Below, piece after piece: positions 28,709 through 36,006 of a stretch of 40,701 nt of DNA. The DNA comes from Bacteroides acidifaciens. GTDB taxonomy: Bacteria > Bacteroidota > Bacteroidia > Bacteroidales > Bacteroidaceae. The DNA lies in assembly GCF_024623065.1 (NCBI RefSeq), contig NZ_JANJZR010000037.1, positions 1 through 40,701 of the forward strand. Direction: 5' to 3'. The notes beneath the pieces were generated by a model. The model saw nothing but the letters and a program-made list of their open reading frames with translations. It was not told where the DNA came from and ran no database searches. Position 1 is the first letter of the stretch. Each line of letters opens with the position of its first letter. A program made the position numbers and the translations under genes.

Positions 28709-30145
28709 TTATTCTTTAGCAAGTTCCGGTATCTGAATCGTTGTACCGTATGGTACATTATTAGGATTCTTGATAACGCCCGGATTATGTTTCACGATGT
28801 ACGGCCACATCGCTTTTGTACCATAAAACCGCAAAGAGACTCTTGTTAAAGTTTCACCCTCTTTGATTGTGTATTTGGTTTTAGTTCCTATTATCTTATA
28901 GGATGCCGAATCCGAATAAGTAGAAGCTAAAGGTTGTTGCACAGCTTTATTTTCTGTTTTAGCTGGGGTAGTCACCTCTTCTTTTTTTGCAACAGGTTGT
29001 GAAGTTACAACAGTTTTAGATATATCGGGCGTTACTTTTTTTATTGTATCTTTATACTCGATTGTATCAGAAAGTTGTGCTTCAGGCTGGACCGATTGGG
29101 TTGTTACAGGTGGCATGTCAAAAGTACTCTTATCGGATGAAGAAGAAAATAAATCCGGATAATAAATGAATAGGATAACGCCACCACATAGCAACAAAAC
29201 AAGGATAATAACAACAATCAAGTAGGGTACAGGTGATTTTTCCTTTGTTTCCTTTGCAGGAGTCTTCTTCTCAGAGCTTGGGACAACAGCTTGTGCCGGC
29301 TTAACAGGAATTGTATTCTCCTCTTTAGGCAGTACTATAGGTATTTCAGGTTTCAGATTTGCTTTCAGAAGTTCCTGTTCAGTTATCTGTTCAGCCGTAA
29401 TTCTTTCTTTCTCTTTTACCGGTTGTTCCGGCTGTTGATATTGCTCAATAATAGGATTCTCTTCATTATCAAATTCCTTTTGCTCTACTTTTTCTTCCTT
29501 GTTCGTTTCAGACAACGGCTGTACTTTCAATTGTTGTTCAACCGTTTCTTCTGTGGTTGTAGTTTCGGTAACAATCGGTTCTCCAACCACAACTTCTGCT
29601 TCAACAAACTGTTCTGCTGTTTGCTCTTCCTGGATTATATTTGCTTCTTTGGAAGAATCTTCTTCTTTGGCAGCCGGAGTTTCTTCTATAATAAGATTAG
29701 GAGTGTTTTCTTGAATTTCCTTTTTATTGTTATCTTCCACTATTGGGACCAGAATTTCCTCGCTTGCTTCTTCTTCCTCTTCCTCTTCCGTTTCTTCTAC
29801 CGGGGTATCCTCTAGTATTGTATTTTCATTCAATACAACAGTCTCAAAATGCGCAAAAGGTTTGTTTATTGTATCCCTCAGATTTGCATCCGGAGAAAAT
29901 GACACCTTTGTATACCCTTTTATCTGAAAACGTTCACCAGTGTTGATCTTGACACTTTCCCGGCTATCTACATCAATAAGTTTGAAAGTTCCCAATCCTT
30001 TGATTTTTACAGTCTTCTCGCTCTCCAAGGCTTGTTCTATCAAGAGAAAAAACTCTTTTACGAACGCCTCGGCATCCTTCTTGGTCATGCTATGTTTGGC
30101 AGCCAATAAGTCAGTAAGGTCTTGAATTGTTAGTCTTTCATTCAT
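28709..30145 (-). CDS. HU-like domain - membrane helix - LysM fusion protein
   Basis: A 478-residue protein. Residues 1-~100 are an HU/IHF-like DNA-binding domain (LTDLLAAKHSMTKKDAEAFV, then VKIKGLGTFKLIDVD and FQIKGYTKVSFSPDANLRD). Residues ~110-300 form a very acidic, Q/E/T/P-rich linker, including a run of seven glutamates, and are probably disordered. A lysine-rich patch (about 293-303) precedes one membrane helix (about 307-328, VPYLIVVIILVLLLCGG). Another low-complexity linker (330-415) leads to a LysM domain (about 420-475, YTIKEGETLTRVSLRFYG to PYGTTIQIP). The positive-inside rule puts HU in the cytoplasm and LysM in the periplasm, where it should bind peptidoglycan. It follows a second HU-like gene by 12 bp. 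Whether HU really binds DNA while anchored is untested here. Confidence 0.88.
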   Translation of the reverse strand: MNERLTIQDLTDLLAAKHSMTKKDAEAFVKEFFLLIEQALESEKTVKIKGLGTFKLIDVDSRESVKINTGERFQIKGYTKVSFSPDANLRDTINKPFAHFETVVLNENTILEDTPVEETEEEEEEEASEEILVPIVEDNNKKEIQENTPNLIIEETPAAKEEDSSKEANIIQEEQTAEQFVEAEVVVGEPIVTETTTTEETVEQQLKVQPLSETNKEEKVEQKEFDNEENPIIEQYQQPEQPVKEKERITAEQITEQELLKANLKPEIPIVLPKEENTIPVKPAQAVVPSSEKKTPAKETKEKSPVPYLIVVIILVLLLCGGVILFIYYPDLFSSSSDKSTFDMPPVTTQSVQPEAQLSDTIEYKDTIKKVTPDISKTVVTSQPVAKKEEVTTPAKTENKAVQQPLASTYSDSASYKIIGTKTKYTIKEGETLTRVSLRFYGTKAMWPYIVKHNPGVIKNPNNVPYGTTIQIPELAKE

Positions 30146-30157
30146 AACGGGAGATAT

Positions 30158-30436
30158 TTATTTAAACTTATCTTTCAGGGTATTGCTAGGTTTATAAGAC
30201 AACACCAACTTGGGCGGCACCAATATGCGTTGTTTACTTGTCAAATTGATTGAAATACGTTCCGTTTTCTTTTTTACTTCAAAAGAGCCGAATCCCTGTA
30301 TGACAATCATATTACCTTCTTCCAATTTTTGTGTCATGTCCGACAATAAAGAACCTATTAATTCAGAAGTGTCCTTAATGGTGTACCCCAATCTCTCTGC
30401 TAGTTCAGATGTAAATTCCTTATTATTCATAGTCAT
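30158..30436 (-). CDS. HU/IHF-family DNA-binding protein
   Basis: A 92-residue protein. The HU fold shows as two N-terminal helices (ELAERLGYTIKDTSELIGSL), then MIVIQGFGSFEVKKKTERIS, where GFGSFEV is the HU signature turn, and a beta-arm ending PSNTLKDKFK. The arm lacks the usual RNP tip (it reads LTSKQRILVPPK), so DNA bending may differ. The first ATG overlaps the rimO stop by 14 bp; a second ATG two codons in is an alternative. It lies between rimO and the HU-LysM fusion, and its domain resembles that of the fusion, so the two may form a heterodimer (inference). Confidence 0.88.
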   Translation of the reverse strand: MTMNNKEFTSELAERLGYTIKDTSELIGSLLSDMTQKLEEGNMIVIQGFGSFEVKKKTERISINLTSKQRILVPPKLVLSYKPSNTLKDKFK

Positions 30437-31733
30437 TTATTATCTTTGCGTACAAATCGAAATCGTCTGCATCTGTCACTTTTACTTGATAAAACTTTCC
30501 AATTTCAAGCTCTTCCTCCGACCGATTAATCAAAACTTCCGGATCTACTTCCGGAGAATCGAATTCAGTTCTTCCGATATAGTAATCCCCCTCCAGCCGG
30601 TCGATGATGACTTTCATCTGTTTGCCGATTTTTTTTGCACTCAATTCTGCCGAAATCCCCTGCTGGATATCCATTAATTCATCAAGTCGGGCTTGTTTCA
30701 CTTCTTGTGGAATAGTATCCTTGTAGGCTTCTGCGGCGTAAGTACCTTCTTCCTCAGAATAAGCAAAGGCTCCCATTCTATCGAAATGCACTTTACGCAC
30801 AAATTCCTTCAATTCCTCAAAATCTTCCTCTGTTTCCCCAGGATGCCCAACCATTAAAGTCGTTCGCAGGTGAATGCTCGGTACTTCTTTGCGAAATTGC
30901 TCAATCAGTTTGTAAGTATCTTCTTTAGTAACTTGTCGGCGCATCAATTTCAACATATTATCGCTGATATGCTGAAGAGCGATATCCATATATTTACATA
31001 CATTATTGCGCTCACGCATTACTCGGAACAAATCTGCGGGAAAGTGTGCCGGATATGCATAATGCAGGCGAATCCACTCCACTCCCGGTATATCCGAAAT
31101 GCGTTCTATCAGTTCGGGAAGCATTTGTTTCTTATAGCGGTCAATGCCATAATAAGTCAATTCTTGGGCAATCACTTGAAACTCTTTCACGCCTTGTGAT
31201 ACCAAATATCGAACCTCGTCCAGAATTTCTTCTATAGGTTTGGAAATATGACGTCCCGTAATAATCGGAATAGCACAATAAGAGCATTTGCGGTCGCATC
31301 CTTCTGAGATTTTCAGATAAGCATAATGCTTGGGCGTAGTCAGTGTCCTCTCAATATACAATTCATCATGGTATGTTTTTCCTAAATCCAGCAATAACTC
31401 TTTCCAGTTGAATTTGCCGTAGAATTTATCCACCTGAGGTATTTCAATCGCCAATTCTTTAAGATAACGTTCGGAAAGGCATCCCATAACAAACAACTTC
31501 TTCAATTCACCTTCCTCTTTTCTTTCGGCAAATTCCAGAATCATCTTGATAGACTCCTCTTTGGCATCACCGATAAAGCCACATGTATTGATAACGGCTA
31601 TTTCTCCTTGGGGATTTTCCGTGTCATGGGTTACGCTGTACCCCACTTCCTCCAACTGGCGCATCAGTTGTTCTGAATCTACCAGATTTTTGGAGCATCC
31701 TAAAGTTATGATATCAATTTTTTTTCTTTTCAT
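30423..31733 (-). CDS. rimO: Ribosomal protein S12 methylthiotransferase
   Basis: A 436-residue radical-SAM enzyme that adds a methylthio group to the conserved aspartate of ribosomal protein S12. The N-terminal MTTase domain holds the auxiliary [4Fe-4S] ligands C13 (GCSKNLVDSE), C51 (NTCGFI) and C85 (GCLSERY). The radical-SAM motif is C146-x3-C150-x2-C153 in GCDRKCSYCAIP. A TRAM domain closes the protein (about 370-436). The GCSKNLVD start separates RimO from MiaB. The ATG overlaps the ftsY stop by 4 bp (ATGA type), a sign of coupled translation. Confidence 0.96.
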   Translation of the reverse strand: MKRKKIDIITLGCSKNLVDSEQLMRQLEEVGYSVTHDTENPQGEIAVINTCGFIGDAKEESIKMILEFAERKEEGELKKLFVMGCLSERYLKELAIEIPQVDKFYGKFNWKELLLDLGKTYHDELYIERTLTTPKHYAYLKISEGCDRKCSYCAIPIITGRHISKPIEEILDEVRYLVSQGVKEFQVIAQELTYYGIDRYKKQMLPELIERISDIPGVEWIRLHYAYPAHFPADLFRVMRERNNVCKYMDIALQHISDNMLKLMRRQVTKEDTYKLIEQFRKEVPSIHLRTTLMVGHPGETEEDFEELKEFVRKVHFDRMGAFAYSEEEGTYAAEAYKDTIPQEVKQARLDELMDIQQGISAELSAKKIGKQMKVIIDRLEGDYYIGRTEFDSPEVDPEVLINRSEEELEIGKFYQVKVTDADDFDLYAKIINDYE

Positions 31734-32689
31734 GCATTCTCTCCAAACAAGGAATCTACAAATTCGTTTTTACGGAATACCTGTAAGTCCTCCATACCTT
31801 CGCCTAGTCCAATGTATTTGACAGGGATTTTGAACTGATCGGAAATACCAATCACAACACCGCCTTTTGCTGTGCCGTCTAGCTTTGTGATAGCCATTGC
31901 GGTCACTTCTGTTGCCAAAGTAAATTGTTTTGCCTGTTCGAAAGCATTCTGGCCGGTAGATCCATCCAATACCAACAGGACTTCATCCGGTGCATCGGGG
32001 ACTACTTTTTTCATAACATTTTTTATCTTTGTCAATTCGTTCATTAATCCGACTTTATTATGAAGTCGTCCGGCTGTATCAATGATAACAATATCAGCAT
32101 TGTTGGCAACAGCGGAGCTAAGCGTGTCATATGCTACGGATGCAGGATCAGCCCCCATTTTCTGTTTGATAACCGGCACTCCTACCCGTTCTCCCCAAAT
32201 CATAAGTTGCTCTACTGCAGCTGCACGGAAAGTATCGGCAGCCCCCAAATAAACGGATTTACCTGCCTTTTTAAACTGATATGCCAATTTGCCGATTGTC
32301 GTAGTCTTACCTACTCCATTTACTCCCACTACCATAATCACATAAGGCTTTCTTTGGATGGGTACGTCGAAGTCAGCTACATCATCTGAATTATTTTCGG
32401 TTAATAGGGCGGCTATTTCGTCACGCAATATATGATTCAGTTCTTGGGTATTCACATATTTGTCATTAGCAGCACGTTTCTCTATGCGCTTGATTATGTT
32501 CAGAGTGGTTTCTACACCTACGTCAGATGTGATCAGCACTTCTTCGAGATTATCCAATACTTCGTCATCTACCTTTGACTTACCAGCCACGGCACGAGCT
32601 ATTTTACTAAATACGCTCTCTTTGGTTTTAGATAATCCTTTATCTAAAGTTTCCTTCTTTTCCTTTGAAAAAAAACTAAAAAATCCCAT
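31730..32689 (-). CDS. ftsY: Signal recognition particle receptor FtsY
   Basis: A 319-residue SRP-type GTPase that receives ribosome-SRP complexes at the inner membrane. The acidic A region is almost absent; the first ~20 residues, MGFFSFFSKEKKE, form a short amphipathic membrane-targeting end. The N domain covers about 20-110. The G domain has the P-loop GVNGVGKT (122-129), DTAGRLHNK, TKLDGTAKGG and GLGEGMEDL. It is the first gene of the ftsY-rimO-HU-HU/LysM transcript, with a -7 element at 32722-32729. Confidence 0.96.
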   Translation of the reverse strand: MGFFSFFSKEKKETLDKGLSKTKESVFSKIARAVAGKSKVDDEVLDNLEEVLITSDVGVETTLNIIKRIEKRAANDKYVNTQELNHILRDEIAALLTENNSDDVADFDVPIQRKPYVIMVVGVNGVGKTTTIGKLAYQFKKAGKSVYLGAADTFRAAAVEQLMIWGERVGVPVIKQKMGADPASVAYDTLSSAVANNADIVIIDTAGRLHNKVGLMNELTKIKNVMKKVVPDAPDEVLLVLDGSTGQNAFEQAKQFTLATEVTAMAITKLDGTAKGGVVIGISDQFKIPVKYIGLGEGMEDLQVFRKNEFVDSLFGENA

Positions 32690-32721
32690 ATTTACGGTTG
32701 TTTGTATAATACATTATGCTA

Positions 32722-32729
32722 CAAAGATA
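32722..32729 (-). promoter_or_regulatory. -7 promoter element of the ftsY operon
   Basis: Minus-strand TATCTTTG (plus CAAAGATA), 33 bp before the ftsY ATG and downstream of the DUF4295 terminator. It fits TAnnTTTG. No -33 element is seen at normal distance. Confidence 0.6.
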
Positions 32730-32766
32730 TAACAAAGGATTGAAAAAGTAAAAAAAGAAGCAATAA

Positions 32767-32801
32767 AAAATCCTCCCATTGATAAACAATGAGAGGATTT
32801 T
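32767..32801 (-). terminator. Terminator of the rpmB-rpmG-DUF4295 transcript
   Basis: AAAATCCTC (32767-32775) pairs with GAGGATTTT (32793-32801) and, after one mismatch, CATTG with CAATG around ATAAA. On the minus strand it is followed by six T. It lies 27 bp behind the DUF4295 stop. Confidence 0.88.
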
Positions 32802-32828
32802 GGATTTATAGCGTGTATGCTATTTCAA

Positions 32829-32987
32829 TTATTTTTTGAAAAAGTCCTGTACTTTTTCGTTCGGCACCATTTGTTCATCAAAAACGTATGCTCCGGTTTT
32901 CGGAGATTTTACCATTTTGATAACCTTGGTATAAGCACGACCTTCTTTAGAACCTTCGTGCAAACTTGCTACTGTTTTCTTTGCCAT
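32829..32987 (-). CDS. DUF4295 family small basic protein
   Basis: A 52-residue protein read directly from the sequence: it begins MAKKTVASLHEGSKEGRAYT and ends PNEKVQDFFKK before TAA. It is lysine-rich, like a ribosomal protein. DUF4295 proteins are confined to Bacteroidetes and sit behind rpmG, as here (16-bp gap), which suggests a ribosome-associated role. No structure-based function can be given. The reading is supported by the operon position and by a terminator just behind it. Confidence 0.88.
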   Translation of the reverse strand: MAKKTVASLHEGSKEGRAYTKVIKMVKSPKTGAYVFDEQMVPNEKVQDFFKK

Positions 32988-33003
32988 GGGTTATACTTCT
33001 TTA

Positions 33004-33192
33004 TTATTTAATTTCCTTATGTACTGTAACTCTCTTCAGAATCGGGTTGTATTTCTTCAACTCAAGTCTTTCTGTAGTATTCTTTCTATTCTTAGTCGTG
33101 ATATAACGAGATGTTCCCGGCATTCCACTGTCTTTGTGTTCTGTACATTCCAGAATCACCTGTACTCTGTTACCTTTTGCTTTCTTTGCCAT
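33004..33192 (-). CDS. rpmG: 50S ribosomal protein L33
   Basis: A 62-residue bL33 beginning [20 protein letters not shown], with the conserved [11 protein letters not shown] and KKYNPILKR. It has only one cysteine, so the zinc-binding CxxC pairs of some L33 forms are absent and this is the zinc-independent type. It lies 21 bp behind rpmB and 16 bp before DUF4295. Confidence 0.97.
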   Translation of the reverse strand: MAKKAKGNRVQVILECTEHKDSGMPGTSRYITTKNRKNTTERLELKKYNPILKRVTVHKEIK

Positions 33193-33213
33193 TGTAAGTT
33201 TTCTCCTCTACGT

Positions 33214-33474
33214 TTAGCCGATTACTTTAATGCTTTTCCAATCACAGAAACCTTTAGCCACAGCTTCGGTCAGCGCGGCATCCAGCCCTTTTTTGTTGAT
33301 AATACGCAGCCCGTTAGCGCAAATACTAAGGCTGATCCAACAATCCTGTTCTACATAATAGAACTTTTTGTTAAACAAGTTCAAATCAAAGGTTCTTTTA
33401 GTTCTTCTCTTTGAGTGTGAAACATTGTTGCCAATCATGGCTTTCTTTCCGGTAATTTGACAAATCTTCGACAT
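33214..33474 (-). CDS. rpmB: 50S ribosomal protein L28
   Basis: An 86-residue bL28 with the diagnostic start [20 protein letters not shown] and [13 protein letters not shown]. First gene of the rpmB-rpmG-DUF4295 cluster. No zinc-finger cysteine pairs, so it is a C-minus form, matching the C-minus L33 next to it. A -7-like element lies 51 bp upstream. Confidence 0.97.
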   Translation of the reverse strand: MSKICQITGKKAMIGNNVSHSKRRTKRTFDLNLFNKKFYYVEQDCWISLSICANGLRIINKKGLDAALTEAVAKGFCDWKSIKVIG

Positions 33475-33524
33475 TTCTATCTTATTTTTATAGTTTTATA
33501 TCTATACTTATTTCAAACAGGACG

Positions 33525-33532
33525 CAAAGTAA
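33525..33532 (-). promoter_or_regulatory. Probable -7 promoter element of rpmB operon
   Basis: Minus-strand TTACTTTG followed by CGTCC. It is one base off TAnnTTTG, and the TTTGC core is well placed for an rpmB leader of about 45 nt. Confidence 0.4.
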
Positions 33533-33596
33533 GCACTTTTATCCATATAAAACAAGGATTTCTTAAAATAATTCACTTATAAGCAGCTATTTTTCT

Positions 33597-34829
33597 TTAT
33601 TTGAGTAAATCCCGAAGCATTAGTAGCGCATTATTGCCTGCTCTTTCAATATTCATGGCTCTTCCGCGATTCGTTTCTTGCTTGTAAGTACGAATTTCGT
33701 TTTTATAACCAGCAGCTATCCAAATAGTCCCCACGGGTTTATCCGGAGTGCCGCCACCCGGGCCGGCTATTCCCGATGTCGCGACAGCACAGTCGGTTTT
33801 TAATGCTTTCATCGCGCCTTTTGCCATTTCAATCACAGTCTTTTCACTTACAGCGCCATAGCGTTCCAATGTTTCGGAAGCCACGTGTAGAAGTCCTGTT
33901 TTTACGTCATTAGAGTAAGCTACCACACTACCATTAAAATATTCCGAGCTTCCGGCGATGGATGTCAATCGTGCGGCAATGCTTCCACCGGTACAACTTT
34001 CTGCGGTGGAAACGGTCAATTTTTTCTTTTTCAAAAGTTCGCCTACGATAATCTCCAACGGTGTGTCTTCCTCACAAAAAATGTCTTCACCCAATATCTC
34101 CTCTAGTTTTACTTTTTCACGGTCAAGAAGGGTTTTTATCTCTTCTCTTTTTTGTCCGCGTCCGGTCAGCCTCAAGCGAATGATTCCAAGTTTGGGCAGA
34201 TATGCCAATTTAACACATTCCGGCAAAGCATTTTCCCAAGGCTCTAATTTTTCCGCCAGCACTGATTCCGGATAATTCTGCACAAGGAAAGTTTGGTGGA
34301 TGATTACGTCTGTGTGAAATCTTTCGTGCAACTTAGGCAATACGCTTTCAGTCATGACGACAGTCATTTCCTGCGGGACTCCCGGCATGGAAACAAGTAC
34401 CTTTCCATCCCTTTCAAACCAACTGACAGAGGCGCTTCCCACAGGATTGTTGATTACCGTGCAGTCTTTAGGAACCATCGCCTGGCTTTTATTGAGTGCG
34501 TTCATTGGAATTTTTCCCGCCAATACTCGTTTTACATTTTCGAATACTTCTTCACTGAATATCAGTTCTGTATGAAAGAACTTGCAAAGAGTTTGTTTGG
34601 TTATATCATCCTTAGTAGGCCCAAGTCCTCCGGTCACTAAAACGATATTTACCCTTTTCATCGCATTGTCAATCGCTTCCAGAATCTCTTCCTCCCGATC
34701 GCGGATTGAAACGACACGAAGAACTTCAATACCTATTTTGTTCAATTCCTGCCCCATCCAGGCGGAATTAGTATCGATGACCTGCCCAATCAACAGTTCA
34801 TCACCAATAGTTACAATCTCAGCAAACAT
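33597..34829 (-). CDS. cinA: CinA family protein (nicotinamide-nucleotide amidohydrolase)
   Basis: A 410-residue two-domain protein. The N-terminal COG1058/MoCF domain (1-~170) has [10 protein letters not shown] at 66-75; in some bacteria it hydrolyses ADP-ribose. The C-terminal CinA domain (about 258-410) has the catalytic serine S278 in AESCTGG and a conserved [15 protein letters not shown] and [13 protein letters not shown]. It deamidates NMN in pyridine-nucleotide salvage. Full length with both active sites. It lies 50 bp downstream of tsaD on the same strand and is probably cotranscribed with it. Confidence 0.94.
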   Translation of the reverse strand: MFAEIVTIGDELLIGQVIDTNSAWMGQELNKIGIEVLRVVSIRDREEEILEAIDNAMKRVNIVLVTGGLGPTKDDITKQTLCKFFHTELIFSEEVFENVKRVLAGKIPMNALNKSQAMVPKDCTVINNPVGSASVSWFERDGKVLVSMPGVPQEMTVVMTESVLPKLHERFHTDVIIHQTFLVQNYPESVLAEKLEPWENALPECVKLAYLPKLGIIRLRLTGRGQKREEIKTLLDREKVKLEEILGEDIFCEEDTPLEIIVGELLKKKKLTVSTAESCTGGSIAARLTSIAGSSEYFNGSVVAYSNDVKTGLLHVASETLERYGAVSEKTVIEMAKGAMKALKTDCAVATSGIAGPGGGTPDKPVGTIWIAAGYKNEIRTYKQETNRGRAMNIERAGNNALLMLRDLLK

Positions 34830-34879
34830 ATTTTCCTGCTCTATTTTAATATATATTATAATAGGTATGCGAAAACAAC

Positions 34880-35899
34880 TTATAGTGTAACGCGAGAATA
34901 AGCTGGAAGATCAATGGAGCAGAAATCTTTATCCAAATATTTGAAATATCCAGTAATGGCAATCATGGCTGCATTGTCAGTCGTGTAGCTGAATTTGGGG
35001 ATAAATATGTTCCAACCATATTTATCAGCATGTTCCCGGAACGAATTACGCAACCCATTGTTTGCAGAAACTCCTCCTGCTACTGCCACTTCTTTAATTT
35101 TATATTCTTTGGCTGCTTTCCTCAACTTATCCATTAGAATGTCTACAACCGTTGCTTCCAGCGATGCCGCCAAATCCACTTTGTGGTGTTCGATGAAATC
35201 AGGATCCTCTTTCATCCAATCGCGCAATGAATACAGAAATGAAGTTTTCAGCCCGCTAAAACTATAATCCAAACCTGGGATATGCGGTTTGCTGAATGTG
35301 AAAGCTTTCGGATTCCCCTGACGTGCCAACTTATCAATAATTGGACCGCCCGGATAGCCTAATCCCATAATCTTCGAACATTTATCAATCGCCTCACCTG
35401 CAGCGTCATCAATCGTCTGACCAAGAATTTCCATATCATTATATGCTTTTACCAATATAATTTGTGAGTTTCCACCGGACACTAACAGACAAAGGAACGG
35501 GAACCGGGGTTGTTTATTATCCTCTCCTTTTACTTTAACAAAATGCGCTAAAACATGACCTGTCAGATGGTTAACATCAATCAAAGGAATATTTAATGAA
35601 CGTGCGAATCCTTTAGCAAAAGAGACACCGACAAGCAAAGAGCCCATTAAACCCGGTCCGCGGGTGAAAGCTACAGCACTCAATTCTTCTTTGGTAATGC
35701 CGGCACGTTTTAATGCTTCGTGTACTACCGGTACAATGTTTTGTTGGTGTGCCCGTGAAGCCAGTTCGGGTACTACTCCACCGTATGCTTCGTGTACGGC
35801 TTGACTTGATACCACATTTGACAGCAGATAACCATCCTTGATAACGGCTGCCGATGTATCATCACAAGAGGATTCAATTCCTAATATTATTGCACTCAT
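34880..35899 (-). CDS. tsaD: tRNA N6-adenosine threonylcarbamoyltransferase
   Basis: A 339-residue ASKHA-fold enzyme. With TsaB and TsaE it transfers threonylcarbamoyl to A37 of tRNAs reading ANN codons. It begins [20 protein letters not shown]. Metal-binding H111 and H115 are in HLTGH, the phosphate-binding loops are LVSGGNSQ and GYPGGP, and the third metal ligand is in TTDNAAM near the C-terminus. Normal length. It is divergent from tamB, with back-to-back promoters between 35900 and 36006. Confidence 0.97.
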   Translation of the reverse strand: MSAIILGIESSCDDTSAAVIKDGYLLSNVVSSQAVHEAYGGVVPELASRAHQQNIVPVVHEALKRAGITKEELSAVAFTRGPGLMGSLLVGVSFAKGFARSLNIPLIDVNHLTGHVLAHFVKVKGEDNKQPRFPFLCLLVSGGNSQIILVKAYNDMEILGQTIDDAAGEAIDKCSKIMGLGYPGGPIIDKLARQGNPKAFTFSKPHIPGLDYSFSGLKTSFLYSLRDWMKEDPDFIEHHKVDLAASLEATVVDILMDKLRKAAKEYKIKEVAVAGGVSANNGLRNSFREHADKYGWNIFIPKFSYTTDNAAMIAITGYFKYLDKDFCSIDLPAYSRVTL

Positions 35900-35923
35900 A
35901 AGTATTTAAACTATTAAACGGTG

Positions 35924-35931
35924 CAAAAGTA
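35924..35931 (-). promoter_or_regulatory. -7 promoter element of tsaD
   Basis: Minus-strand TACTTTTG followed by CACC, 24 bp before the tsaD ATG. It fits TAnnTTTG exactly. Confidence 0.65.
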
Positions 35932-35965
35932 ATCATAAAACTACGATTCATAACGAACTATTTTA

Positions 35966-35973
35966 TATTTTTG
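35966..35973 (+). promoter_or_regulatory. -7 promoter element of tamB
   Basis: TATTTTTG followed by TTCGC. It fits TAnnTTTG. Transcription would begin near 35980, before the proposed CTG start at 36007 and far before the first in-frame ATG at 36100. Confidence 0.55.
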
Positions 35974-36006
35974 TTCGCAAAATAAAAGTAATCGCTTATC
36001 AGAACG

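Noticed and set aside
29291..29815. 174-codon plus-strand frame rich in F, L and R
   Set aside because: It is the antisense of the glutamate/glutamine-rich linker of the HU-LysM protein; the composition is a reflection of GAA/CAA-rich codons.
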